NCBI GenBank assembly: GCA_036381215.1
Contig: DASVDF010000110.1
Span: 1-64,000 of the forward strand
Direction of reading: 5' to 3'
Length of the DNA: 64,000 bases
Source: IDS-8 sp036381215
Lineage (GTDB): Bacteria; Pseudomonadota; Gammaproteobacteria; Steroidobacterales; Woeseiaceae
Part shown: piece by piece, positions 17,696 through 26,988 of the stretch
How positions within the stretch are numbered: position 1 is the stretch's first letter
Layout of the letters: the number at the start of each line of letters is the position of its first letter
Translations under genes and position numbers: made by a program
Notes under the pieces: model-generated
Seen by the model: only the letters and a program-made list of their open reading frames with translations
The model's database searches: none
Told to the model about the DNA's origin: nothing

Positions 17696-18715
17696 ATGCA
17701 GGCACAACTCGGCGATCTGGCCATACGCTTCGGCTGCGAGGTGGTCGGCGATCCGGCGACCGTCGTCACGCACGTCGCGACCCTGGCGAACGCGGACTCG
17801 GAGAGCTTGAGTTTCTTCTCCAATCCCGCCTACCGCGAGGAGCTGAAACGGACCCGGGCCGGCGCCGTCGTGCTGCGCGAGGCGGACGCGAAGGATTGCC
17901 CGGTACCTGCGCTGCTGGCCGAAGAGCCTTATCTCGCGTTCGCGCGCATCGCGACGCTGCTGCACCCGCCCGAGGTGTTGCCGCCGGGGCGGCATGCGTC
18001 GGCCGTCGTGGACCCGTCGGCCGAGGTGGATGCCAGTGCGCACATCGGCCCGCACGCGGTGATCGGCCCGCGCGCCACGGTCGGCGCGCACGCGGCGATC
18101 GGCCCGAATGCCGTGGTCGGTCCCCGTTGCCGGGTCGGCGCGTACACGCACCTGCATGCGAACGTGACCCTCGTCCAGGACGTCGTGCTCGGCGAGCGCT
18201 GCATCGTGCACCCCGGCGCGGTGCTCGGCTCGGACGGCTTCGGCAATGCGCCGAGCGATACCGGATGGGTGAAAGTGCCGCAGATCGGCGGCGTACGGAT
18301 CGGCGACGACGTGGAGATCGGCGCGAACACGACCGTCGATCGCGGCGCGATCGAGGACACCGTGATCGAGAACGGTGTGCGGCTCGACAACCTGATCCAG
18401 ATTGCACACAACGTGCACCTCGGGGAACATACCGCCATGGCGGCGTTGTCGGGCATCTCCGGCAGCACCATCGTCGGCAGGCGGTGCATGTTCGGCGGGC
18501 AGTCAGGCGTGGTGGGGCATATCACTATCTGCGACGACGTGGTCGTGGGCGGCGCGACGATGATCTCGAAGGACATCAACGAGCCAGGCTTCTACACGGG
18601 AAGCTTCCCCGCGGAAAAGGATAAGGTCTGGAAGCGCAAGGTGGCGAGGTTCCGCCGGCTGGACGAGCTGGCACGGCGCGTGCGCGCGCTCGAGGGAGGC
18701 GAGCAGGAATCATGA
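17696..18715 (+). CDS. lpxD: UDP-3-O-acylglucosamine N-acyltransferase LpxD
   Basis: A 339-residue enzyme (E. coli 341) that adds the second acyl chain, on N2, in lipid A synthesis. The N-terminal uridine-binding domain leads into an extended hexapeptide left-handed helix (about 100-300). The catalytic-histidine segment QIAHNVHLG is present. The ATG at 17696 is preceded by GGGAG at good spacing; an in-frame ATG at 17681 is an alternative. The end overlaps the fabZ start by 4 nt (ATGA). Confidence 0.96.
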   Translation: MQAQLGDLAIRFGCEVVGDPATVVTHVATLANADSESLSFFSNPAYREELKRTRAGAVVLREADAKDCPVPALLAEEPYLAFARIATLLHPPEVLPPGRHASAVVDPSAEVDASAHIGPHAVIGPRATVGAHAAIGPNAVVGPRCRVGAYTHLHANVTLVQDVVLGERCIVHPGAVLGSDGFGNAPSDTGWVKVPQIGGVRIGDDVEIGANTTVDRGAIEDTVIENGVRLDNLIQIAHNVHLGEHTAMAALSGISGSTIVGRRCMFGGQSGVVGHITICDDVVVGGATMISKDINEPGFYTGSFPAEKDKVWKRKVARFRRLDELARRVRALEGGEQES

Positions 18716-19167
18716 GCGACACTGCGATCAGTCTCGACGCGATCGGGATCATGCGGGTCATCCCGCATCGCTATCCGTTTCTACTGATCGATGCGGTGAC
18801 GGAATTCGTGCCGGGCGAGTCGATCACGGCGATCAAGAACGTGACGCTGAACGAGCCGTGTTTCCAGGGGCACTTTCCGGGCCGGCCGGTGATGCCGGGC
18901 GTCCTGATCATCGAGGCGCTGGCCCAGGCCGGGGGCGTGCTGTCCTACATGACCCACCGCGACCGCGACCCTGAGCTCATCTACTATCTCGGCGGCATCA
19001 GCGAGGCGCGGTTCCGGCGGCCGGTCGTTCCGGGCGATGTGCTCGAGCTCCGGGTGGTGGTGGAGAAGGTGAAGCGCGGTGTCTGGTTCTATGCTTGCGA
19101 GGCGCGAGTAGGTGCCGCCGTCGCGGTCACGGCGAAGATCGCCTGCGCGCCCGGGGCGGCGTCGTGA
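18712..19167 (+). CDS. fabZ: 3-hydroxyacyl-ACP dehydratase FabZ
   Basis: A 151-residue hotdog-fold enzyme (E. coli 151). It removes water from 3-hydroxyacyl-ACP in fatty acid elongation. The active-site histidine lies in GHFPGRPVMPG (H54), and E68 lies in LIIEALAQ. It competes with LpxA for 3-hydroxyacyl-ACP, and the two genes overlap (GTGA at 19164-19167). This is the standard lpxD-fabZ-lpxA-lpxB order. Confidence 0.97.
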   Translation: MSDTAISLDAIGIMRVIPHRYPFLLIDAVTEFVPGESITAIKNVTLNEPCFQGHFPGRPVMPGVLIIEALAQAGGVLSYMTHRDRDPELIYYLGGISEARFRRPVVPGDVLELRVVVEKVKRGVWFYACEARVGAAVAVTAKIACAPGAAS

Positions 19168-19937
19168 GGGTTCACCCGACCGCCATCGTGGCCGATTCCG
19201 CGGAGCTCGCCGGGGACGTCGAGATCGGTCCCTACACGATCATCGGCGACGACGTGACCATCGGCAGCGGCACGCGGGTCGCCGGACACGTCGTCATCAA
19301 GGGTCCGACGGCGATCGGCCGCAACAATCGCATCTACCAGTTCGCCTCGATCGGCGACGATCCGCAGGACAAGAAGTATGCGGGCGAGCCGACGCGCCTC
19401 ACGATCGGCGACGGCAACACCATCCGCGAGTACTGCACGATCAGCCGCGGGACGGTGCAGGACGCGGGCGAAACGGTCATCGGGGACGACAACTGGATCA
19501 TGGCCTACGTGCACATTGCGCATGACTGCCGCATCGGCAGTCACACCGTGTTCGCGAACAACGCGACGCTCGGCGGGCACGTGCACATCGGCGACTGGGT
19601 GATCCTCGCGGGCTTCTCGGGCGCGCACCAGTTCTGCCGGGTCGGTGCGCACAGCTTTCTCGGCATGTATGCCGGCGTGAACCAGGACGTGCCGGCCTAC
19701 GTCATGATCACCGGCCAGCCGGCGGAGCCGCGCGGCATCAACAGCGAAGGGCTGAAGCGACGCGGCTTCACGGCGGAGCAGATCCGCAACATCAAGAACG
19801 CCTATCGCATCGTGTACCGCCAGGGGCTGAAGCTCACGGAAGCCATCGAGCGCATCGAGGCGCTCGTGCCCACGCAACCCGAGCTCGGTATTTTCCTGGA
19901 TTCCCTGCGCGCCTCAGAACGCGGTGTCACACGGTAG
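19164..19937 (+). CDS. lpxA: UDP-N-acetylglucosamine acyltransferase LpxA
   Basis: A 257-residue hexapeptide-repeat acyltransferase (E. coli 262) catalysing the first step of lipid A synthesis. The active-site histidine region reads HIAHDCRIG, and GINSEGLKRRGF leads into the alpha-helical C-terminal domain. The start is GTG at 19164, overlapping the fabZ stop and giving the family N-terminus (VHPTAIVADSA). Unlike in most relatives it is not joined directly to lpxB: a 159-bp palindrome intervenes. Confidence 0.96.
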   Translation: MRVHPTAIVADSAELAGDVEIGPYTIIGDDVTIGSGTRVAGHVVIKGPTAIGRNNRIYQFASIGDDPQDKKYAGEPTRLTIGDGNTIREYCTISRGTVQDAGETVIGDDNWIMAYVHIAHDCRIGSHTVFANNATLGGHVHIGDWVILAGFSGAHQFCRVGAHSFLGMYAGVNQDVPAYVMITGQPAEPRGINSEGLKRRGFTAEQIRNIKNAYRIVYRQGLKLTEAIERIEALVPTQPELGIFLDSLRASERGVTR

Positions 19938-19941
19938 GCTG

Positions 19942-20100
19942 GTGTCCTGTCCGGCTAATTCCTTGATGTATTTCGGCCCCTTTTTCCGCCCTGCGTCGTT
20001 GTGCCTCCTCGCCATAGTCCCGGCTATGCCTCGTCGGCACGCCTCGCAGGACGAAAAAAGTGGCGCGAAATCCATTCAAGGAATTAACCGGACAGGACAC
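19942..20100. repeat. 159-bp near-perfect palindrome (MITE-like) between lpxA and lpxB
   Basis: The element starts GTGTCCTGTCCGG and ends CCGGACAGGACAC, an exact 13-bp terminal inverted repeat. The pairing continues inward with few mismatches: TAATTCCTTGA with TCAAGGAATTA, CCTTTTTCCGCCCTGCG with CGCAGGACGAAAAAAGTGG, and CCATAG with CTATGC. The whole would fold as one long hairpin in DNA or RNA. No protein is encoded. It leaves 4 nt after the lpxA stop and 5 nt before the lpxB GTG. The terminal AGGA (20094-20097) is the only Shine-Dalgarno for lpxB. It is unrelated in sequence to the REP family in this window. Confidence 0.85.
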
Positions 20101-20105
20101 TGGCG

Positions 20106-21248
20106 GTGGGGCTGACCGTCGCACTGGTCGCCGGCGAGGCATCCGGGGACCGGCTGGGCGCGGGACTCGTCCGCGAGCTCAAGGCCCTCGCACCGGACGT
20201 GACCTGCGAAGGGGTCGCGGGCCCGCTGATGCGCGCCGCGGGCTGCGAGGTCCTGGCGGATTCGCACGAGCTCGCGGTGATGGGCCTGGTCGAGCCGCTG
20301 CGGGAGCTGCCGCGCCTCATCGCGCTGCGCCGCCGTCTCGTGCGCCGCTGGCAGGGCACGCGACCGGACGTCTTCGTCGGCATCGATTCGCCGGATTTCA
20401 ATCTCGGGCTCGAGATCGCGCTGAAACGCGCGTCGATCCGCACGGTGCAGTACGTGAGCCCGCAGGTGTGGGCCTGGCGGCAGGGCCGCCTCGCGAAGAT
20501 CGCGCGCGCCGCCGACAAGGTGCTGTGCCTTCTGCCCTTCGAGAAGGCGTTCTACGACGCCCACGGGCAGGCGGCGGAATTCGTCGGGCATCCGCTCGCC
20601 GACACGCTGGTGCACGGCCTGCCGCCCCTGCCTGCGCGTGACACGCTCGGGATCGCGGAAGACGCGCAGGTTCTCGCCGTGCTGCCCGGCAGCCGACGCG
20701 GCGAAGTCGCGCGCTTGGGGCCGGTGTTCGCCGCCGCGTGCCGGCAGCTCGCGGAGGCCCGCCCGGGGCTCGTCTGCGTCGCGCCTATGGCGACGCCGGA
20801 GATCGCCGCGCTGTTCCGTCCGATGCTCGCGCAGGCGGGCGTTGCCGACGTCTTTCGGCTGCTCGACGGCAACGCGCACACGGCGATTGCGGCGTCGGAC
20901 GTCGTGCTGCTCGCGTCCGGCACCGCGGCGCTCGAGGCGGCGCTGATCGGCCGGCCCATGGTCGCGGCCTATCGCCTCGCTGCCGCGACCTACGCGCTGG
21001 CGAAAGGGCTGAACCTCGTCAAGGTGCGGCACTTCACGCTGCCGAATCTCCTGACGGACGAGCCGATGGTGCCGGAATTCCTGCAGGGCGAGGCGAACCC
21101 GGCGGCGCTCGCCGGCGCCGTGGACGCGCTCTTCGCCGACCCGGGGCGGCGCGCGGCGGTGCGGCGCGAATTTGCTACACTCCGGGACCGGTTGGCGAGG
21201 GGCGCGGACCGGCTCGCGGCACGGGCGGTCCTCGAGCTGGTTACTTGA
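20106..21248 (+). CDS. lpxB: Lipid-A-disaccharide synthase LpxB
   Basis: A 380-residue GT19 glycosyltransferase (E. coli 382). It joins UDP-2,3-diacylglucosamine and lipid X. VALVAGEASGDRLGAGL at the N-terminus and VSPQVWAWRQGR in the middle are family hallmarks. The start is GTG at 20106. Its ribosome site AGGA lies inside the right terminal repeat of the adjacent palindrome, 8 nt away. The stop region overlaps the rnhB start area. Confidence 0.95.
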   Translation: MGLTVALVAGEASGDRLGAGLVRELKALAPDVTCEGVAGPLMRAAGCEVLADSHELAVMGLVEPLRELPRLIALRRRLVRRWQGTRPDVFVGIDSPDFNLGLEIALKRASIRTVQYVSPQVWAWRQGRLAKIARAADKVLCLLPFEKAFYDAHGQAAEFVGHPLADTLVHGLPPLPARDTLGIAEDAQVLAVLPGSRRGEVARLGPVFAAACRQLAEARPGLVCVAPMATPEIAALFRPMLAQAGVADVFRLLDGNAHTAIAASDVVLLASGTAALEAALIGRPMVAAYRLAAATYALAKGLNLVKVRHFTLPNLLTDEPMVPEFLQGEANPAALAGAVDALFADPGRRAAVRREFATLRDRLARGADRLAARAVLELVT

Positions 21249-21250
21249 GA

Positions 21251-21919
21251 GTGCAAAGGGGAGAAGGCAAGCGCCGGCTCATCGCGGGCGTCGACGAGGC
21301 GGGGCGCGGGCCGCTCGCCGGACCGGTGGTGGCCGCCGCGGTGATCCTCGACCGCCGCCGCCGCATCCGCGGTCTCGCCGATTCGAAGCAGCTCGAGCCC
21401 GAGCGCCGCGAATACCTCGCCGGGCTCATCGAGCAACGCGCGCTCGCCTGGTCGGTCGCCTGGGCCGACGCCGCGGAGATCGACCGGCTCAACATCCTCG
21501 GTGCGACCTGGGTCGCGATGCGCCGCGCGATCTTGGGGCTACGCGTGCGTCCCTCGGGCGTCGAGATCGACGGCAACTGCCTGCCGTCCCTCGAGTTCAA
21601 CGGAGTGACACTGCCCGGCCGGGCGATCGTGCGCGGCGACGACAGCGTGCGCTCGATCAGCGCCGCCTCGATCCTGGCCAAGGTCTACCGCGACCGCATC
21701 ATGTGTCGCATGGACCGGCTCTACCCGGCGTACGGCTTTCGCCGCCACAAGGGTTATGCGACCCGCGAGCACCGCGATTGCATCGAGCGTTTCGGTCCCT
21801 GCCGGCAGCACCGGATGAGCTTCCGGCCGTTCAGCGGACCCTGGGTCGACGACGACGACGCGGCCGAAGCGCTCGCGGAAAGCGGCTCGTTGCACGAGCT
21901 CGCCCCGGCGGCCGGCTGA
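21251..21919 (+). CDS. rnhB: Ribonuclease HII
   Basis: A 222-residue enzyme that cuts RNA in RNA/DNA hybrids and removes single ribonucleotides. The catalytic start IAGVDEAGRGPLAGPVVAA is intact, with SILAKVYRDR and KGYATREH later. The start is GTG at 21251, or TTG at 21245, which would overlap the lpxB stop (TTGA); neither has a strong ribosome site. It overlaps dnaE by one base (TGATG). The length is slightly over the usual about 200 because of an acidic C-terminal tail. Confidence 0.93.
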   Translation: MQRGEGKRRLIAGVDEAGRGPLAGPVVAAAVILDRRRRIRGLADSKQLEPERREYLAGLIEQRALAWSVAWADAAEIDRLNILGATWVAMRRAILGLRVRPSGVEIDGNCLPSLEFNGVTLPGRAIVRGDDSVRSISAASILAKVYRDRIMCRMDRLYPAYGFRRHKGYATREHRDCIERFGPCRQHRMSFRPFSGPWVDDDDAAEALAESGSLHELAPAAG

Positions 21920-24900
21920 TGAAAAACGCCTTCGTCCACCTGCACCTGCACACGGAATATTCCATCGTCGACGGCACGGTGCGGATCCCGGCGCTCATGG
22001 AGCGCTGTGCCGCGCTCGGCCAGCCGGCGGTGGCGCTCACCGATCAGGGCAACCTGTTCGGGCTCGTGAAGTTCTACCGCAAGGCGCTAAGCAAGGGCAT
22101 CAAGCCCGTGATCGGCGTGGACCTCAAGGTCGCGGACCCGGAGGATGCGGCGCGCACCGACGCGCTCGTGCTCCTGTGCCAGACGCGGGCCGGTTACCGG
22201 AACCTCTCGCGGCTGGTCACGCGCGCCTGGCTCGAAGGCCAGCGGCGCGGCGTCGCGGTGGTCGAGCGCGACTGGCTGACGCCGGAGGATTGCAGCGGGC
22301 TGATCGCGTTGTCGGGCGGGCCGGGCGGCGACATCGGGCGAGCGCTGCTTGCCGGCCACGCCGAGCTCGCAGAGGCGCGCGCGCGTTTCTGGCAGCAGCG
22401 CTTCGACGGCCGCTTCTATCTCGAGCTCGTGCGCACCGGGCGCCCGGGCGAGGAGGAGTACGTCGATCGTGCGCTCACGCTGGCGCACGATCGCAGCCTG
22501 CCGGTGGTCGCCACGAACGACGTGCGCTTCCTCGCGGCCGACGATTTCGAGGTGCACGAGGCGCGGGTCTGCATCCAGCAGGGGCGCACGCTGGCCGATA
22601 CGGACCGGCCGCGCGCCTACAGCCGCGAGCAGTACCTGAAGGACGGCGCGCAGATGCGCGCGCTGTTCGACGACGTGCCCGAGGCCTGCGCCAACGCTCT
22701 CGCCATCGCGCGCCGCTGCAACCTCGATCTCGAGCTCGGCAGGACTTTCCTGCCGGCGTTTCCGGTGCCCGCGGGCCGCACGACCGAGGAGTACCTGCAA
22801 GCCGAGGCCGAAGCGGGCCTCGCGCGCGTGCTGGACAAGAAGCGTGCGGCGGAAGGCTGGCCGGAAACCGAGGTGGCGGTGCAGAGCGCGCCTTACCGGA
22901 AGCGGCTCGCGGACGAGCTCGCCGTGATCTGCGAGATGGGTTTCGCCGGCTACTTCCTGATCGTCGCGGACTTCATCCGCTGGGCACGCGGGGAACACAT
23001 CCCGGTCGGGCCGGGCCGCGGCTCGGGTGCCGGCTCGCTGGTCGCGTGGGCGCTCGGCATCACGGACCTCGATCCGCTCGAGCACGATCTCCTGTTCGAG
23101 CGCTTCCTCAATCCCGAGCGCGTCTCGATGCCGGATTTCGACATCGACTTCTGCATGGACAACCGCGACCGCGTGATCGAGTACGTCGCGGAGCGCTACG
23201 GGCGCGACCGCGTGTCGCAGATCATCACCTACGGCACGATGGCGGCACGTGCGGTCATCCGCGACGCCGGGCGCGTGCTCAGCCACCCGTACGGCTTCGT
23301 CGACCGCATCGCGAAACAGGTGCCGTTCGAGATCGGCATGACCCTCGACAAGGCGCTCGAGACGGAGCCAGAGCTCGCCGCCATGTACGAGGGCGACGAG
23401 GAGGTCCGCTCGATCATCGATCTCGCGCGCTCGCTCGAAGGTCTCGTGCGCAACGCGGGCAAGCACGCCGGCGGCGTGGTCATCGCGCCGGCCCCGCTCA
23501 CGGAATTCACCCCACTGTACTGCGAGGAAGGCGGCGAGCACGCGGTCACGCAGCTCGACAAGGACGACGTGGAGGCCGCGGGCCTCGTCAAGTTCGACTT
23601 CCTCGGCCTGAAGACGCTTACGATCATCGATCGGGCCGTGAAGATCGTCAACGCGACGAACCCCGGAACCGGGCTCGACATCGGCGCGATCCCGATGGAC
23701 GACGACAAGACGTTCGAGCTCTTGCGCGACTGCAAGCCGTTGCCGAACACGGTCGGGGTCTTCCAGCTCGAATCGCGCGGCATGCGCGACCTCGTGAAGA
23801 GGCTGAATCCCGATTGCTTCGACGATCTCGTGGCGCTGGTGGCCCTGTTCCGCCCGGGCCCGCTGCAGTCCGGCATGGTCGACGATTTCATCACGCGCAA
23901 GCACGACGTCGGCAGGACCGAGATCGACTATCTGCATCCGGATCTCGCGCCGGTGCTCAAGCCGACCTACGGCGTGATCCTGTACCAGGAACAGGTGATG
24001 CAGATCGCGCAGGTGCTGGCCGGCTACACTCTGGGCGGCGCGGACCTGCTGCGGCGCGCGATGGGCAAGAAGAAGCCCGAAGAAATGGCGAAGCAACGCG
24101 CCGTGTTCGTGCAGGGTGCGTGCGAGCGCGGCGTGAGCGAGCGGACGGCGAGCCACATCTTCGACCTGATGGAGAAGTTCGCCGGCTACGGCTTCAACAA
24201 ATCACACTCCGCCGCGTACGCGCTCCTGTCCTACCAGACCGCGTACCTCAAGGCGCATTACCCCGCGGCCTTCACCGCCGCGGCCATGAGCGCGGACCTC
24301 GACAACACCGACCGCCTGGTCACGCTGAAGGACGACTGCCGCCGGCTCGGGCTCTCCCTGGTGCCGCCCTCGGTGAACCGCTCGGGCTATTCGTTCAGCG
24401 TCGCCGACGAGCGGACGATTCTGTACGGCCTCGGCGCGATCAAGGGCGTCGGCCGCGGTGTCGTGGAAGCGCTGCTCGCGGAACGCGAGCGCGGCGGGCC
24501 GTACAAGAGCCTGGACGAGCTTTGCCGCCGGATCGAGCTCGAGCGCGTGAATCGCCGCGCGCTGGAAGCGATGATCAAGGCCGGCGCCTTCGACGAATTC
24601 GGCGTGAGCCGGCGCGCGATGATGGAGCGGCTGCCGGAGGCGGTGCGTGCGGCGGAACAGGCGGCACACGCGGCCGCGGCGGGGCAGGTCGACCTGTTCG
24701 GCCTGGCCACGGCGCCGGGGGAAGACCAGCCTGCGGAACTGCCGGCGCTCGGCGAGTGGAGCGAGCGCGAGCGGCTCGCGAACGAGAAGGAGGCGCTCGG
24801 CCTCTATCTCACCGGGCATCCCTTCGACGCGGTCCGCCAGGACGCGGAATACCTCGTCGACGCGCGCCTGGCCGACCTCGCTGCGGAGCCGCCGCCGCCG

Positions 24901-25446
24901 GACAGCGGCGAGCGCCCGTTCGCGCAGCCGCGGCGCGAGGTCACCGTCGCCGGGCTGGTCATGGACGTACGCAAGCGCGGCAATCGCGTCACCGTCACGC
25001 TGGACGACGACAGCGGCCGGCTCGAGGTGAGCCTGTTCGGCGAAACCTTCCAGACCTTCCGGCACCTGCTCGGCAAGGACGAGATCGTGGTGGTCGGCGG
25101 CACGCTGCGCTACGACGAGTTCATCGGCGGCTGGCAGGTGAACGCGAAGCAGATCCAGCCGATCGACAAGGTGATCGAAGCCCGGGCGCGGCGCATGGTG
25201 CTGTCGCTCCTGCCGAACGGGCAGGGGCGCCACCTGCTTACCATGCTGCACGACCTGCTGCTGCCGTATCGCGAGGGCAGCTGCGACATTGCCGTGCAGT
25301 ACATCGGGCAGGAAGCCGCCGCACGCCTCACTCTCGGCCCCGAGTGGAACGTACGGCCCAGCCGGGAGCTCAGGGACAAGCTGACGGAGCTCCTGGGCCG
25401 CAACAGTGTGCGCCTCGTCTATGCGCCGACACGCGATGCCGTGTAG
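21919..25446 (+). CDS. dnaE: DNA polymerase III alpha subunit
   Basis: A 1175-residue replicative polymerase (E. coli 1160). The PHP domain starts at residue 1 (FVHLHLHTEYSIVDG). The polymerase catalytic motif PDFDIDFCMDNRD is present near residue 410. The thumb/fingers, the tandem helix-hairpin region (ILYGLGAIKGVG) and an OB fold (VTVAGLVMDVRKRG) follow in order. It overlaps the rnhB stop. This is the E. coli-type order rnhB-dnaE-accA. Confidence 0.97.
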   Translation: MKNAFVHLHLHTEYSIVDGTVRIPALMERCAALGQPAVALTDQGNLFGLVKFYRKALSKGIKPVIGVDLKVADPEDAARTDALVLLCQTRAGYRNLSRLVTRAWLEGQRRGVAVVERDWLTPEDCSGLIALSGGPGGDIGRALLAGHAELAEARARFWQQRFDGRFYLELVRTGRPGEEEYVDRALTLAHDRSLPVVATNDVRFLAADDFEVHEARVCIQQGRTLADTDRPRAYSREQYLKDGAQMRALFDDVPEACANALAIARRCNLDLELGRTFLPAFPVPAGRTTEEYLQAEAEAGLARVLDKKRAAEGWPETEVAVQSAPYRKRLADELAVICEMGFAGYFLIVADFIRWARGEHIPVGPGRGSGAGSLVAWALGITDLDPLEHDLLFERFLNPERVSMPDFDIDFCMDNRDRVIEYVAERYGRDRVSQIITYGTMAARAVIRDAGRVLSHPYGFVDRIAKQVPFEIGMTLDKALETEPELAAMYEGDEEVRSIIDLARSLEGLVRNAGKHAGGVVIAPAPLTEFTPLYCEEGGEHAVTQLDKDDVEAAGLVKFDFLGLKTLTIIDRAVKIVNATNPGTGLDIGAIPMDDDKTFELLRDCKPLPNTVGVFQLESRGMRDLVKRLNPDCFDDLVALVALFRPGPLQSGMVDDFITRKHDVGRTEIDYLHPDLAPVLKPTYGVILYQEQVMQIAQVLAGYTLGGADLLRRAMGKKKPEEMAKQRAVFVQGACERGVSERTASHIFDLMEKFAGYGFNKSHSAAYALLSYQTAYLKAHYPAAFTAAAMSADLDNTDRLVTLKDDCRRLGLSLVPPSVNRSGYSFSVADERTILYGLGAIKGVGRGVVEALLAERERGGPYKSLDELCRRIELERVNRRALEAMIKAGAFDEFGVSRRAMMERLPEAVRAAEQAAHAAAAGQVDLFGLATAPGEDQPAELPALGEWSERERLANEKEALGLYLTGHPFDAVRQDAEYLVDARLADLAAEPPPPDSGERPFAQPRREVTVAGLVMDVRKRGNRVTVTLDDDSGRLEVSLFGETFQTFRHLLGKDEIVVVGGTLRYDEFIGGWQVNAKQIQPIDKVIEARARRMVLSLLPNGQGRHLLTMLHDLLLPYREGSCDIAVQYIGQEAAARLTLGPEWNVRPSRELRDKLTELLGRNSVRLVYAPTRDAV

Positions 25447-25464
25447 CGTTTTCTGACTATCCGT

Positions 25465-25494
25465 TTGCGGGCGGTTTCGCCGGTTGTGTAGAGT
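25465..25494 (+). promoter_or_regulatory. Candidate promoter before accA
   Basis: TTGCGG (25465-25470), an 18-nt spacer and TAGAGT (25489-25494) in the 90-nt dnaE-accA gap, about 40 nt before the accA ATG. The -35 and -10 each match the sigma-70 consensus only partly. Confidence 0.35.
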
Positions 25495-25536
25495 GGTCGA
25501 CCGGTTTGCCCGGTGTCCCGGCAACGAAGGAACCCG

Positions 25537-26493
25537 ATGGACCTGAAATTTCTCGATTTCGAGCAGCCAATCGCGGAGCTGGAGGCGAAGATCGCCGAGC
25601 TGCGCATGGTCGGCGACGACTCCGAGATCAATCTCTCCGAGGAGATCGGGAAGCTCAAGGACAAGGTCGAGGGGCTCACGAAGAGCATCTTTTCCAAGCT
25701 CTCCGCCTGGCAGATCGCGCAGGTGGCGCGCCACCCGATGCGGCCGTACACGCTCGACTATCTCGAAATCCTCGCGCCGGATTTCCAGGAGCTGCACGGC
25801 GATCGCATGTACGCGGACGATCCGGCGATCGTCGGCGGCATCGGCCGCCTCGACGGGCGCGCGATCATGTTCATCGGCCACCAGAAGGGACGGGACACGA
25901 AGGAACGCGTGCGCCGCAACTACGGCATGCCGAAGCCGGAGGGCTATCGCAAGGCGCAGCGCCTGATGAAGCTCGCCGAGAAGTTCTCCCTGCCGATCGT
26001 CACCTTCATCGACACGCCCGGAGCCTATCCCGGCGTAGGGGCGGAGGAGCGCGGACAAAGCGAGGCGATTGCCTCGAGCCTTTATCTCATGTCGACGCTG
26101 CGCACGCCCATCGTGAGCGTCGTGATCGGCGAGGGCGGCTCGGGCGGGGCGCTCGCGATCGGCGTGGCCGATCGCCTGCTCATGCTCCAGTACGCCATCT
26201 ACTCCGTCATCTCGCCCGAGGGCTGCGCCTCCATCCTGTGGAAGAGCGCCGATAAGGCCGAAGACGCGGCAGAAGCGATGCGCATCACCGCGGCCAACTT
26301 GAGCGAGTTCGGTCTCGTCGACGAGGTGCTGCCGGAGCCGCTCGGCGCCGCGCACCGTGACCCGCAGGCGATGGCCGAAGTCATCCGCAATGCGCTCCTC
26401 AAGCATCTCGACGACCTGGAGCGGCTCGACACGGACGAGCTGCTCGCCCAGCGCCAGGAGCGCCTCGTCTCTTTCGGCCGCTTCAAGGAGTAG
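25537..26493 (+). CDS. accA: Acetyl-CoA carboxylase carboxyltransferase subunit alpha
   Basis: A 318-residue subunit (E. coli 319). With AccD it transfers the carboxyl group from biotin to acetyl-CoA, giving malonyl-CoA. The N-terminus MDLKFLDFEQPIAELEAKI and the acyl-CoA site GEGGSGGALAIGVADR are typical. The ATG at 25537 follows GAAGGA. It converges with the DUF2269 gene 15 nt away, and no clear terminator is seen there. accD is not in the window. Confidence 0.97.
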   Translation: MDLKFLDFEQPIAELEAKIAELRMVGDDSEINLSEEIGKLKDKVEGLTKSIFSKLSAWQIAQVARHPMRPYTLDYLEILAPDFQELHGDRMYADDPAIVGGIGRLDGRAIMFIGHQKGRDTKERVRRNYGMPKPEGYRKAQRLMKLAEKFSLPIVTFIDTPGAYPGVGAEERGQSEAIASSLYLMSTLRTPIVSVVIGEGGSGGALAIGVADRLLMLQYAIYSVISPEGCASILWKSADKAEDAAEAMRITAANLSEFGLVDEVLPEPLGAAHRDPQAMAEVIRNALLKHLDDLERLDTDELLAQRQERLVSFGRFKE

Positions 26494-26508
26494 CGGGACA
26501 GCGACCGC

Positions 26509-26988
26509 TCACGCCCCCCCGAGCGACGGTTTGCGGATCATCAGCCAGAAAATGGCGAGCACCGCGCCGAACGCCGGGAACCCGAACGCGAGCCACAGCC
26601 GGAACAGCCGGTGATAGCGCGCAGGGAGAGGTGCGCCGCGGGCGGCCGCCGCGGACGCGAGGTCGCGCATGCGCACCTGCATCCACACGACCGGCAGCCA
26701 GAACGCGCCGACGCAGAGATACAGGAGAAGCGACAGGCCGATCCAGCCGGAGAGCACGGGATAGCCGCGCAGCGAGGCGAGCGCGAGCCCGGTCGCGGGC
26801 TGTACCAGGACCGCGCTTGCCGTAAACAGGAAATCGGCGATCACCACGATGCGCGCGACGGCCGCGATGACCGTTGCATTGCCCGTGCGGTGGGCGAGCA
26901 GCATGAAGAAAGCGATGCCGGCTCCGGTACCGAGCAGCACCGCGGCGCCGATGATGTGCAGGTAACGCAGCAGGAAGTAAGCCGTCAC
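26509..26988 (-). CDS. DUF2269-like four-helix integral membrane protein
   Basis: A 159-residue membrane protein with four hydrophobic segments (about 4-26, 40-62, 75-100, 128-150). The pattern YFLLRYLHIIGAAVLLGTG at the N-terminus resembles the DUF2269 / predicted integral membrane family. Function is unknown; the conserved His near the first helix could hint at heme or metal, but that is inference. GTG at 26988 overlaps the stop of the upstream SDR gene (GTGA), so the two are coupled. They probably share a job at the membrane. Confidence 0.7.
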   Translation of the reverse strand: MTAYFLLRYLHIIGAAVLLGTGAGIAFFMLLAHRTGNATVIAAVARIVVIADFLFTASAVLVQPATGLALASLRGYPVLSGWIGLSLLLYLCVGAFWLPVVWMQVRMRDLASAAAARGAPLPARYHRLFRLWLAFGFPAFGAVLAIFWLMIRKPSLGGA

